Source: WLMZ01 sp037139095 (lineage in GTDB: Bacteria; Actinomycetota; Acidimicrobiia; Acidimicrobiales; Ilumatobacteraceae). From it: DNA of 43,063 bases. The DNA lies in assembly GCA_037139095.1 (NCBI GenBank), contig JBAXHD010000020.1:1-43063 (forward strand). Direction: 5' to 3'. Shown here in pieces: positions 1-7,614 of this stretch (within the stretch, counting starts at the first letter, position 1; every line of letters starts with the position of its first letter). The notes under the pieces were generated by a model, which was not told the origin of the DNA, searched no databases, and saw only the letters and a list, made by a program, of their open reading frames with translations. The translations under genes were made by a program, and so were the position numbers.

Positions 1-57
1 ATCCGTGAGGGTGGTCGTACTGTTGGCGCCGGCCGCGTCGTCAAGATCCTGAAGTGA
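1..57 (+). CDS. tuf: Elongation factor Tu, C-terminal end (partial)
   Basis: Only the last 18 codons and the TGA stop are in the window; the gene continues to the left. The visible residues read IREGGRTVGAGRVVKILK, the very conserved end of EF-Tu domain III, which carries aminoacyl-tRNA to the ribosome. rpsJ follows after 11 bp on the same strand, so this is the end of a str-type operon (rpsL-rpsG-fusA-tuf in most bacteria; the upstream part is not visible). The identification rests on this short but distinctive tail. Confidence 0.93.
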   Translation: MREGGRTVGAGRVVKILK

Positions 58-68
58 GCTGAAACAAC

Positions 69-383
69 ATGGCACAGAGCATCCGCATTCGTATCAAAGC
101 GTTCGATCACGAGATCATCGATCAGTCGACCAAGAAGATCGTCGAGACGGTTACCCGTACCTCGGCAACTATTCGTGGCCCGATTCCACTGCCAACCGAC
201 AAGCACCGCTACACGGTGATTCGCGGACCGCACATTGACAAGGACTCACGTGAGCACTTCGAGATGCGCATCCACAAGCGTCTGATCGACATCATCGATC
301 CAAACCCAAAGACCATCGACAGCCTGCAGCGCATCGAGTTGCCTGCTGGAGTTGACATCGAAATCAAGATTCAGGGCAGCTGA
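69..383 (+). CDS. rpsJ: 30S ribosomal protein S10
   Basis: A 104-residue protein of normal S10 length, with the family pattern near the start (IRIRIKAFDHEIID) and the conserved stretch GPIPLPT followed by the loop region RGPHIDKDSREHFEMR. S10 is a 30S head protein; its family also binds NusB in transcription antitermination. It lies 11 bp after tuf and probably shares its transcript. It is followed by an intrinsic terminator at 413-442 and not by rplC, which lies 7.6 kb away. This break between S10 and L3 is unusual because rpsJ normally heads the S10 operon. Confidence 0.97.
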   Translation: MAQSIRIRIKAFDHEIIDQSTKKIVETVTRTSATIRGPIPLPTDKHRYTVIRGPHIDKDSREHFEMRIHKRLIDIIDPNPKTIDSLQRIELPAGVDIEIKIQGS

Positions 384-412
384 ACAAGCTCGTCTGATCT
401 GTAGAAACTGAA

Positions 413-442
413 CAAAGGGCGGCCCTTCTGGGCCGCCCTTTG
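413..442 (+). terminator. Intrinsic terminator after rpsJ
   Basis: A perfect 13-bp stem, CAAAGGGCGGCCC pairing with GGGCCGCCCTTTG around a TTCT loop, lies 30 bp after the rpsJ stop. The tail after it (TCGTTCTCATTT) is moderately T-rich. It closes the tuf-rpsJ transcript and isolates S10 from the downstream genes. Confidence 0.85.
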
Positions 443-522
443 TCGTTCTCATTTCGTGTGAATTCGGTAAATTTGGGGTTCTCGCGCTACCGAACTTGCG
501 GCCGGTCGGATAAACACGAACC

Positions 523-1707
523 ATGACTCAACCAGTTGATTCGTTCAGTTCAGAGCCATCAGCCTCGGCGCCATGGCCCGCTCCGTCTGTTGTCGTTGAT
601 TCCCCCGCCTCTCATCGGCGTTCTGTCGGCGACCGCCGCCTGGCCAAGGTGGTCGTGGCGGTCCTTCTCATTGCCGGCGTCGTGGTTACCGTCGCCCGTG
701 TCGTCGGCGGCTCAGCTGATTCCGGTCAACAAGTGCAGCCAGCATCGGTGGCTCCAGTGGCCGTCGAAGGCGCCCGTCCGGCAGCGCTGAGCAAGAGCCT
801 CGATGTCGCTCATGTCGTGTCGATCATCAGTCCATCCGTGGTCAAGGTGTCGGTAGACGTCGAAGGTCCGTCGGGCTCTGGCGAAGGCGTAGGAACCGGG
901 CTTGTGATTTCGGCCGATGGCGAGATCGTGACAAATGCTCACGTCGTTGTCGATGCTGTTGCAGTGCGGGTGTTACTTCCCGGCGCCACTGAGCCCATCC
1001 CGGCTCAGGTGGTTGGCACCGATGTTGGCAATGACCTGGCCTTGCTGCGGGTGAAGAGCAGCGCCCTCACGGTTTCGCAGTTCGCGGCAACCGACAGCGT
1101 GCGGGTGGGGGACCAGGTCGTGGCGATGGGCTTCGCGCTCGATCTCCCCGGCGAGGCTTCAGTGACCTCGGGCATTATCTCAGCCCTGAGCCGCACGATG
1201 ATCACCGAAACTGGTGCGCTCAACGGACTTTTGCAAACCGACGCCGCCATCTCCTCGGGTAACTCGGGCGGCCCACTTGTTAACGCTGCGGGTCAGGTAA
1301 TCGGTATCAACACGGCGGTCGCTCGAAGCAGCGCATCAAATACTGCGAGCAATATCGGCTTTGCTATTTCATCGAAAGAGATCCAAAAGGTGGTTGCCCA
1401 GTTGCGGGCGGCCGGTAACGGCGGGGCCCGCGTTGAGGGTTATCTCGGTGTGTCCGTTGAGGACCGCTCCGATGGTGGTCGCGGTGCGGTGGTTGCGCAC
1501 ATCAAGGCCGGGTCGCCAGCGGCTGAGTTGGGTCTTCAAGACGGTGACATCGTGCGCAAGGTCAACGGCGACGTCATCGACGGTCAGGCTGGGCTCATCG
1601 CCTCAATTCGCGATCTGTCGCCCGGGGATTCCGTCACCATCGAATATGCGCGTAGCGGCAAAACGTTCACGGGCACAACCAAGGTGATCGCTCGCCCAAA
1701 GAACTAA
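523..1707 (+). CDS. Membrane-anchored HtrA/DegP-like serine protease with PDZ domain (copy 1)
   Basis: A 394-residue protein with a short cytoplasmic N-terminus, one transmembrane segment at about 41-61, a linker, a trypsin-like S1C domain at about 95-295 and a C-terminal PDZ domain at about 305-390. The catalytic triad is visible: His140 in TNAHVV, Asp171 in GNDLALL and Ser248 in SSGNSGGP. By family it should act outside the membrane, cleaving misfolded envelope proteins, with PDZ control. The ATG has no good Shine-Dalgarno sequence; a TAAACA six bases upstream resembles, but does not match, the TANNNT leaderless signal seen elsewhere here. The next gene is a clear paralogue in tandem. Its particular substrate cannot be told from sequence. 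Confidence 0.93.
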   Translation: MTQPVDSFSSEPSASAPWPAPSVVVDSPASHRRSVGDRRLAKVVVAVLLIAGVVVTVARVVGGSADSGQQVQPASVAPVAVEGARPAALSKSLDVAHVVSIISPSVVKVSVDVEGPSGSGEGVGTGLVISADGEIVTNAHVVVDAVAVRVLLPGATEPIPAQVVGTDVGNDLALLRVKSSALTVSQFAATDSVRVGDQVVAMGFALDLPGEASVTSGIISALSRTMITETGALNGLLQTDAAISSGNSGGPLVNAAGQVIGINTAVARSSASNTASNIGFAISSKEIQKVVAQLRAAGNGGARVEGYLGVSVEDRSDGGRGAVVAHIKAGSPAAELGLQDGDIVRKVNGDVIDGQAGLIASIRDLSPGDSVTIEYARSGKTFTGTTKVIARPKN

Positions 1708-1787
1708 GAGGCCGTGGCTGTTAGGCACATGGTCATTGTTTCGTCTGTTCCAATCAGTTCATCTGTTTGAACCGCTAGACATACCTC

Positions 1788-2987
1788 ATGTCGACACTGC
1801 CTCCGCCTCAGGTTGGAGACCAGTGTGTGTCCGACTCGCTGCCTCCACCGCAGTTCACTGCAAACACGGTGCCACTGAGCGTTTGGAAACGGCCCGTGCG
1901 CCGCACTCGATTGGTGTGGATCGCAGCGGTCATCTGCGCCGTGTGGACATCGGGTTTGCTTGGTGTGTACGTGGGCGCTCGAATCGAGAAGCAAAACGCG
2001 CCCGACGCCTTCCACAATTCGCCCGTACCGGTAGTGCTCGGCAAGCCGCGAACCGGTGCGTTCGAGCAGCGCCTCGATGTGGCGGCGGTGACTACGGCCT
2101 TGCGCCCCAGTGTTGTCAGTGTCTCTACTGATGTCAGAGATTCTGGTCAAACCGGCCAAGGCGTGGGTACCGGCATTGTGCTCACAAATGATGGGCAGAT
2201 CTTGACCAACGCTCACGTGGTCGCTGGCGCAACTCAGGTGAGGGTGCGGCTTGCGGGCGAAGGTAATCCGCGGATAGCGAAAGTACTGGCGACCGATCCA
2301 GGGCACGACCTTGCGCTGTTGGCTGTTGGGGCGACTGGGCTCATCCCCGCTACGTTGGCCGATCCCGCCAATGTGCGCGTCGGCGACGAGGTGCTTGCTA
2401 TCGGCTACGCGCTCGATCTTGATGGCGAGGCCAGCGTCACGCTCGGAATTGTGAGCGCGTTGGGCCGCACCATTCGTATTGATGCCGGCGCGCTCGACGG
2501 ATTGATTCAGACCGACGCGGCTATCTCGTCGGGTAACTCGGGTGGGCCACTCGTGAACGCTGCAGGAGAAGTAGTAGGAATCAACACGGCCGTCGCCCGA
2601 AGCGATGCAACCAACACGGCTACCAGCATCGGCTTTTCAATTTCGATGGAGCAGGCCATTCCCGAGATTGCGGTGTTGCGCTCGCAGGCAAGTGGCACGC
2701 ACCGCAACGAGGGCTATATCGGTATCGGCTTGTCCGAACGCACCGACGGCGGCGAGGGAGCTGTTGTCGCAAGCGTGATCGCAGGTTTGCCGGCGGATAA
2801 CGCAGGGATTGTCGAGCTCGACGTGATCGTTGCGATTGATGGTCAGCAAATTGATGGCGGAGCCGGTGTTATTGCTGCTGTTCGCGGTCATCAGCCTGGT
2901 GAACAGATTTCGGTCGTTGTCGAACGTGGCGGATCCAAGAGGACCTATCTGGTCGATGTCATCGAGCGGCCAACAGAGGTTGGCTGA
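1788..2987 (+). CDS. Membrane-anchored HtrA/DegP-like serine protease with PDZ domain (copy 2)
   Basis: A 399-residue paralogue of the preceding protease, 80 bp downstream. A proline-rich N-terminus precedes a transmembrane segment at about 42-63. The S1C domain has His143 (TNAHVV), Asp174 (GHDLALL) and Ser251 (SSGNSGGP), and a PDZ domain follows from about 305. The active-site region is nearly identical to copy 1, while the N-terminal anchor and linker have diverged, as expected for an older tandem duplication with separate localisation or substrates. The start has TAGACA six bases upstream and no Shine-Dalgarno sequence. Its stop is directly adjacent to the stop of the convergent PhyH gene, with no base between them and no visible terminator. 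Confidence 0.93.
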   Translation: MSTLPPPQVGDQCVSDSLPPPQFTANTVPLSVWKRPVRRTRLVWIAAVICAVWTSGLLGVYVGARIEKQNAPDAFHNSPVPVVLGKPRTGAFEQRLDVAAVTTALRPSVVSVSTDVRDSGQTGQGVGTGIVLTNDGQILTNAHVVAGATQVRVRLAGEGNPRIAKVLATDPGHDLALLAVGATGLIPATLADPANVRVGDEVLAIGYALDLDGEASVTLGIVSALGRTIRIDAGALDGLIQTDAAISSGNSGGPLVNAAGEVVGINTAVARSDATNTATSIGFSISMEQAIPEIAVLRSQASGTHRNEGYIGIGLSERTDGGEGAVVASVIAGLPADNAGIVELDVIVAIDGQQIDGGAGVIAAVRGHQPGEQISVVVERGGSKRTYLVDVIERPTEVG

Positions 2988-3806
2988 TTAGTGCGCTGGC
3001 GGTGGCGCGACAGAAGCGATAAGCGGAAAGCGCCAATCGTCGAGCGGTCCGCCAAGCTCGAGCTTGTGCTGAGCGAATGGTGGTGAATGAAGCCATGGAC
3101 GTAGGGCGTACACAGCGTCATCGCCGAGGTATCGCAGGCTCACAGCGCGGCGACGATGTGAGGTCAGCCCGGCGGTGCCCGGCGCTGCGTGCAGCGTTCG
3201 AAAATGAAAGGCCAAGACGTCGCCCGGCTCAATGTCGAATGACACGATCTCGTGCTCGTGGCGGTTCGCATCGATGTCGGGCACTAGTTCGAATCCGTTT
3301 TCAGCAGCGGCGTACGCCACCGAGTCGACAAAACGGCGAGGCACGAAACGGCGGCCCCAGCGGTGCGACCCCACAACGAATTCAACTCCGGCAGCCTTGG
3401 GCACAGGGTCGAGCGAGATCCATAGGCTCACGTTCTGCGCACCATCAACGCAGTAGTAGGGCTCGTCGTGATGCCACGGAGTGATCTCGGCTGTGGATGG
3501 CTCTTTCACTAAGACGTGCTCATGAAAGAACCGGGCCGTAGTGCTGCGCATCAGTTGTCGGGCTGCGAACGGCAGCGAAGAGTCGAGAGCCGCGTGGCGA
3601 TACCCAGTGATTCGGGGCCAATTCACGTAGTCGCCGAAGAACCGTCCGCTTGAACCCGAAGGCGTGTAGTCGCTGGCCCATTCGCCAGGCTCCGCAAGGT
3701 TGAGCTCTACGGCCTCAGCCAATTCATCGAGCAGCGGGCGATCGACGAGGTTGCGCAACACCACCACGCCATCGCGTTGAAACGTCTCGATGTCGTCGGG
3801 CTTCAT
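2988..3806 (-). CDS. Phytanoyl-CoA dioxygenase (PhyH) family Fe(II)/2-oxoglutarate oxygenase
   Basis: A 272-residue protein with the PhyH double-stranded beta-helix pattern. The N-terminus (FQRDGVVVLRNLVDRP) is typical. The iron ligands are His112 and Asp114 in WHHDEPYYCVDG, with distal His206 in RTLHAAPG; the arginines just after (SHRRRAVSLR) are candidates for binding 2-oxoglutarate. Members hydroxylate or halogenate small molecules; the substrate here is unknown. The frame is open to an ATG at 3851, but I chose the ATG at 3806: PhyH proteins usually start just before such a 'xxFxRDG' motif, and a TACTAT lies six bases upstream (3813-3818), placed for a leaderless mRNA. It is divergent from the methyltransferase-rhodanese gene. 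Confidence 0.85.
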   Translation of the reverse strand: MKPDDIETFQRDGVVVLRNLVDRPLLDELAEAVELNLAEPGEWASDYTPSGSSGRFFGDYVNWPRITGYRHAALDSSLPFAARQLMRSTTARFFHEHVLVKEPSTAEITPWHHDEPYYCVDGAQNVSLWISLDPVPKAAGVEFVVGSHRWGRRFVPRRFVDSVAYAAAENGFELVPDIDANRHEHEIVSFDIEPGDVLAFHFRTLHAAPGTAGLTSHRRRAVSLRYLGDDAVYALRPWLHSPPFAQHKLELGGPLDDWRFPLIASVAPPPAH

Positions 3807-3812
3807 GTGGGC

Positions 3813-3818
3813 ATAGTA
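3813..3818 (-). promoter_or_regulatory. Candidate -10 box of the PhyH gene (leaderless)
   Basis: TACTAT on the minus strand is separated by 6 nt from the ATG at 3806, so transcription would begin at or next to the start codon. No convincing -35 is visible (TGCCTG about 17 bp upstream). It faces the -10 of the divergent gene 33 bp away. Confidence 0.5.
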
Positions 3819-3850
3819 GGCCGACCTGATCTGCGCAGGCACAGACGTCA

Positions 3851-3856
3851 TACAAT
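3851..3856 (+). promoter_or_regulatory. Candidate -10 box of the methyltransferase-rhodanese gene (leaderless)
   Basis: TACAAT followed by 7 nt and then GTG at 3864. The spacing puts the transcription start at the start codon. This supports GTG 3864 over any upstream start. No clear -35 is seen. Confidence 0.55.
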
Positions 3857-3863
3857 CTCGGTC

Positions 3864-4880
3864 GTGGCTGAATCAGGAGCGACCGATCTCTCGAATGCGG
3901 CAGCGGTCTCGGCGCGCTGGGTTGAGTGGCGTCGCAAGCTAGACATTGGCGCGTACGACAGGCGCTTCGAGCAGATGGCCGCCGCCGGGCACGATGTGCA
4001 TGGCGAAGCCGATTTCATAGCGTCGTACGCTCAGTCGAGCGTGCTTGATGCCGGATGCGGCACGGGCCGCATCGCCATCGAGCTTGAGCAGCGTGGCTAC
4101 GAAGTTGTTGGCGTCGATCTCGATGCCGACATGTTGAGTGCCGCTCGCCGCAAGCAGCCGAATATGCAATGGGTCGTTGACGATCTTGCGCGCATGCAGT
4201 TGCCGCGCCGTTTCACCACCATCGCGATGCCCGGCAACGTGATGATCTTTTGTGAGCCCAACGACCGTCGCCTCATTGTTCACAACATGGCTCAGCATCT
4301 TGAGCCCAACGGATTGCTCATCGCCGGCTTTGCGCTCGAGCCGAACGGGTACTCATTGCTGCAGTGGGACCAAGACTGCGCTGCGAGCGGTTTCGAACTG
4401 ATCGAGCGATTCAGCACATGGGATCGCCAGCCCTTTGTCGGCGCCGGCGACTATCACGTGTCGGTGCATCGTCGCGCCGATCGGTTCACCGTGCACGATC
4501 TTGTGGCCGAGGCGCGCTCCTTACTCGAGCGCATTTCTCCAACCGATCTTCATCACGAGCTTTCTCACAATGGCGAGCTCGCAGTGCTCGATACTCGTCA
4601 ACTGCGCGACCGCGAACGCGATGGCTACATCAGCGGCAGCGTGCATGTCCCGTTGTCAGTGGTTGAGTGGCGCGTAGATCCGGCTAGCGGTTACACCGAG
4701 GCGGGCCTGAGGGGATTCGACCAACGGATCGTCTTGGTGTGTAACGACGGCTATTCGTCGAGCCTTGCTGCCGCAACCCTTCAGCGCCTTGGCTTTGGCC
4801 GCGCCACCGATTTAGTCGGGGGGTTCCAGGCGTGGGTTCGCGCCGGACTTCCGGTTGAGTCGATGCCTGCCGCCCACTGA
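3864..4880 (+). CDS. SAM-dependent methyltransferase fused to a rhodanese domain
   Basis: A 338-residue two-domain protein. Residues about 25-205 form a class I methyltransferase: the SAM loop is DAGCGTG (62-68), followed by the acidic end of strand 2 (GVDLDADM, 84-90). Residues about 235-335 form a rhodanese domain with the candidate catalytic Cys293 in LVCNDGYSSS, the HVPLS motif at 261-265 and the closing GGFQAW. Rhodaneses carry sulfur as a cysteine persulfide, so the fusion hints at methylation of a thiol or sulfur-containing acceptor, but this is inference. The frame stays open upstream; GTG 3864 was chosen because TACAAT lies 7 nt before it and upstream codons would overlap the divergent gene. 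No Shine-Dalgarno sequence is present. Confidence 0.85.
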   Translation: MAESGATDLSNAAAVSARWVEWRRKLDIGAYDRRFEQMAAAGHDVHGEADFIASYAQSSVLDAGCGTGRIAIELEQRGYEVVGVDLDADMLSAARRKQPNMQWVVDDLARMQLPRRFTTIAMPGNVMIFCEPNDRRLIVHNMAQHLEPNGLLIAGFALEPNGYSLLQWDQDCAASGFELIERFSTWDRQPFVGAGDYHVSVHRRADRFTVHDLVAEARSLLERISPTDLHHELSHNGELAVLDTRQLRDRERDGYISGSVHVPLSVVEWRVDPASGYTEAGLRGFDQRIVLVCNDGYSSSLAAATLQRLGFGRATDLVGGFQAWVRAGLPVESMPAAH

Positions 4881-4902
4881 GTTGGTGACGAACCCGCATG
4901 CA

Positions 4903-4908
4903 TAGTCT
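4903..4908 (+). promoter_or_regulatory. Candidate -10 box of the alpha/beta hydrolase gene (leaderless)
   Basis: TAGTCT lies 6 nt before the ATG at 4915, in the 34-bp gap after the methyltransferase-rhodanese gene. TTGGTG at 4882-4887 could be a weak -35 with a short 15-bp spacer. Confidence 0.45.
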
Positions 4909-4914
4909 GCGTGC

Positions 4915-6111
4915 ATGCTCGAACTTGATGCTCACCTCGGTGGTCGCCGTCCGTTTGGATTGAACTATTGGCCGCTGCCCGAAGACAAGCCAAGCGTCGA
5001 TGTGCAACGCGAATCAATTCGTCTGGTGTCGCCAGATGGCTCGTTGGTGCGTGGCGTGTTGTGGACTCCACCGGTTGGCACGCCGTGGAAAACGGCAGTA
5101 ATCCTGAGCCACCCGCGCGGCGACTTCAGCGTGCACTATGCCTGCCCGCTGTTGGCTGCCGCAGGCTATGCAGTGCTGGGCTTCGGCACTCGTTACATGA
5201 ACAACGACACCGACTGCTTGCACGAGTCGTGCATCATCGATGTGCAGACAGCGCACGACGAGATGAAGCGGCGCGGGGCCGAGGCAGTGGTGTTGCTCGG
5301 CAACTCTGGCGGCGGTTCGTTGATGGCCATGGCCCAAGCTCAGTTGGGCATTGGCGATGGGTGGATTGGTATGGCGGCGCACCCCGGTGAGGGTGTGTTC
5401 ATGTTGCAGGTCATAGATCCCAGCGTGGCCGACGAGACCGACCCGTTCTCCACGATTCCCGAGCTTGATATGTACAACCCCGACAACGGCTGGCAACCTT
5501 GGCCGGGCCGCTGCGAATACGACCCCGAGTGGCTCGTTCGCTATCGAGCCGCGCAGGTTGCGCGCGTTGCGCGTATCGACGCCATCGCAAAGGCGTCCAT
5601 CGCCGAGGCCGAGGCGGCGGGCCGTCAGCTGCGCACCATCGACAAGAGCGATGCCTCGGCGTGGCGCGAGCAGCGTCGCCGAGCAGTATTCACCAAGTAC
5701 CTCACGATTTATCGCACGCTCGCCGACCCGGCGTATCTCGACCTCTCAATCGATCCTGACGACAGACCAGTGGGATCACTGTTTGCCTTCCCCGATCCGC
5801 TCGATGCGAACTACGGCCGTGGTGGTCTTGCCCGAACCATGACTGCCCGGGGTTGGCTCAGCACATGGTCGGGGTTGAGTAGTCACGCCAAGTTGGCCGA
5901 CACGATGCCACAGGTGAAAGTGCCCACGATCTTGGTGCACCCCACAGCCGACACCGAGATCAGGTTGTGGCAAGCCAAAGAGATCGTCGATAACTCAGGT
6001 GCTGCCGACAAGACCTATGTCGAGCTCAAGGGTGCGCCCCACTACCTCGAAGGCCATCGGCCTGAGGCGCTGGGCATCGTGGCCGAATGGCTACGCAAGC
6101 GGTTCCCGTAA
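4915..6111 (+). CDS. Alpha/beta hydrolase of unknown substrate
   Basis: A 398-residue alpha/beta-hydrolase fold enzyme. An N-terminal beta segment and a loop with HPRGD (66-70) precede the nucleophile elbow GNSGGG with Ser131. The acid is probably Asp346 in HPTADTEI and the base His376 in APHYLEGH. Between about 160 and 325 is a long helical, tryptophan- and arginine-rich section, larger than a usual cap, which should shape the substrate pocket. There is no signal peptide, so it is cytoplasmic. The enoyl-CoA hydratase-like gene follows 9 bp later, suggesting joint work on a CoA ester or lactone, but nothing identifies the compound. It is not an obvious lipase or haloalkane dehalogenase. Confidence 0.82.
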   Translation: MLELDAHLGGRRPFGLNYWPLPEDKPSVDVQRESIRLVSPDGSLVRGVLWTPPVGTPWKTAVILSHPRGDFSVHYACPLLAAAGYAVLGFGTRYMNNDTDCLHESCIIDVQTAHDEMKRRGAEAVVLLGNSGGGSLMAMAQAQLGIGDGWIGMAAHPGEGVFMLQVIDPSVADETDPFSTIPELDMYNPDNGWQPWPGRCEYDPEWLVRYRAAQVARVARIDAIAKASIAEAEAAGRQLRTIDKSDASAWREQRRRAVFTKYLTIYRTLADPAYLDLSIDPDDRPVGSLFAFPDPLDANYGRGGLARTMTARGWLSTWSGLSSHAKLADTMPQVKVPTILVHPTADTEIRLWQAKEIVDNSGAADKTYVELKGAPHYLEGHRPEALGIVAEWLRKRFP

Positions 6112-6120
6112 GGTTCGCTG

Positions 6121-6900
6121 ATGAACGCCGAACCGATTCAGTTTGCTGCCGACGAGTCGGTGGCAGTTATCACCATCAATCGACCTGAAGCCCGCAACGC
6201 AGTAGATGGCCCAACCGCCGCACTTCTCGCCGACGCCTTTCGGCGCTTCGAGGCCGATGACTCCTTGCTCGTCGCAGTGCTCACTGGAGCGCACGGCACC
6301 TTCTGTGCTGGAGCCGACCTCAAGGGAATTTTTGATGGCCGGGGTAATCGTGTTGATCACGACATGTCAGCCGATGGTCCGATGGGGCCGTCGCGGATGC
6401 ATCTGTCGAAACCGGTCATTGCCGCCGTCGAGGGCCACGCAGTAGCCGGTGGCCTTGAGCTCGCCGCATGGTGCGATCTTCGTGTGGCCGCCACCGACGC
6501 CGTGTTCGGAGTGTTCTGCCGACGGTGGGGTGTGCCGCTGGTTGATGGCGGCACCGTTCGCCTCGCTCGGTTGTTGGGCCAGAGTCACGCTCTCGATCTC
6601 ATCCTGACGGGTCGAGGCGTCAGCGGCGACGAGGCATTGCGGATGGGCCTCGCGAATCGTCTGTGCGAGCCCGGGTCCGCGTTGGCGCAAGCCATCGTGC
6701 TGGCACGCCAGATCGGTTCGTTTCCACCGGTGTGTATGCGTGGAGATCGTCAAAGCTCGTACGACCAGTGGGATCTCTCCATCGATGAAGCTCTCGCCAA
6801 CGAAACCCGCATCGGTCTCGACACCATCCGTAGCGGCGAGACCCTTGAGGGTGCTGGCCGATTTTCGGCGGGCGAGGGGCGCCACGGCATGGGCGTGTAG
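6121..6900 (+). CDS. Enoyl-CoA hydratase/isomerase (crotonase) family protein
   Basis: A 259-residue crotonase-fold protein. The two oxyanion-hole segments are present: GTFCAGADLKG (59-69) and GHAVAGGLELA (105-115). The section after this (CRRWGVPLVDGG) lies where crotonases carry a catalytic Glu; here that region has Val-Pro-Leu-Val-Asp, so ordinary hydration may not be the reaction. The protein acts on a CoA thioester in the cytoplasm; substrate unknown. It begins 9 bp after the hydrolase. TAAGGT, which includes the hydrolase stop, ends 6 nt before the ATG, so a separate leaderless transcript is possible. It ends 3 bp from the stop of the convergent lipoprotein gene with no terminator visible. 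Confidence 0.9.
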   Translation: MNAEPIQFAADESVAVITINRPEARNAVDGPTAALLADAFRRFEADDSLLVAVLTGAHGTFCAGADLKGIFDGRGNRVDHDMSADGPMGPSRMHLSKPVIAAVEGHAVAGGLELAAWCDLRVAATDAVFGVFCRRWGVPLVDGGTVRLARLLGQSHALDLILTGRGVSGDEALRMGLANRLCEPGSALAQAIVLARQIGSFPPVCMRGDRQSSYDQWDLSIDEALANETRIGLDTIRSGETLEGAGRFSAGEGRHGMGV

Positions 6901-6903
6901 TAA

Positions 6904-7614
6904 TTAGCTGGGTGTGCAGGCGCCGGTATCGATTCCGACTGCCGGATCTACCAGCCGCGCGCTGTTGACTAACCGCGGCACAGCAGCCATGGTGGTGGCC
7001 CACGCTCGGTCATCGGATTCATCGCTGCGGGCGTAGAGAACTCCCACGGCGGTACCTTCGGGACCAACGAGTACGGCCCCTGAGTCACCTGGCGTAATTT
7101 CCGTGGCCACCTGATAGCTCTCGCGTGCCACCGTGTGCTGGCCGTACATGTCGAGAATTCGAACCAGCACCGGTCGCGTAATCACAAACGGATGCATTAC
7201 TGCTTTCGATTCGCGAAAGACAATGGCAACGCCCGCACCGGTGGTAGCGCCTTGAGCAAGGGGCAGTCCGGGCGTAGCTGACCCGGGAATCGATAGCAGG
7301 GCGAGGTCGTTCTTGGGATCAATCGCTACGAGATGCGCAATGAGCGGCTCGCTTCCGGGCGGATTGTTGGCCTGCTGCACTGTGATCGAGGTGGCGCCGG
7401 CAACGACGTGGCCAACGGTGAGGACGAAGCCACCTTCAATAATGGCTCCCGCACCGCGAATTGAGCCCGGTGAGCAACCGATAGCGCGGATGGCCACAGC
7501 GCTCGACAGGGCAATGTCATCGATATCGGGTTGGGAGTCGTTGCTTTCTTCCTCACCGGTCGAGCCACAGCTCGCGAGTGCCAGCAGCGCAACGATTAGA
7601 AGGTGCCAGCGCAT
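6904..7614 (-). CDS. Trypsin-like serine protease, predicted lipoprotein
   Basis: A 236-residue protein with a short lipoprotein signal: MRWHLL, a hydrophobic stretch and the lipobox LASC with Cys16 as the lipidated residue. An acidic linker leads to an S1 fold with His69 (TVGHVVAG), Asp103 (KNDLALL) and Ser178 (TPGDSGA). Unlike the two HtrA-like proteins nearby it has no PDZ domain. Predicted to sit on the outer face of the cytoplasmic membrane. The frame is open further upstream to 7764, but the ATG at 7614 is preceded by GAGG at 5 nt spacing and gives the signal peptide directly, which settles the start. Upstream TACCGT with a TGN extension (7670-7675, minus) is a weak promoter candidate. 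Confidence 0.88.
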   Translation of the reverse strand: MRWHLLIVALLALASCGSTGEEESNDSQPDIDDIALSSAVAIRAIGCSPGSIRGAGAIIEGGFVLTVGHVVAGATSITVQQANNPPGSEPLIAHLVAIDPKNDLALLSIPGSATPGLPLAQGATTGAGVAIVFRESKAVMHPFVITRPVLVRILDMYGQHTVARESYQVATEITPGDSGAVLVGPEGTAVGVLYARSDESDDRAWATTMAAVPRLVNSARLVDPAVGIDTGACTPS

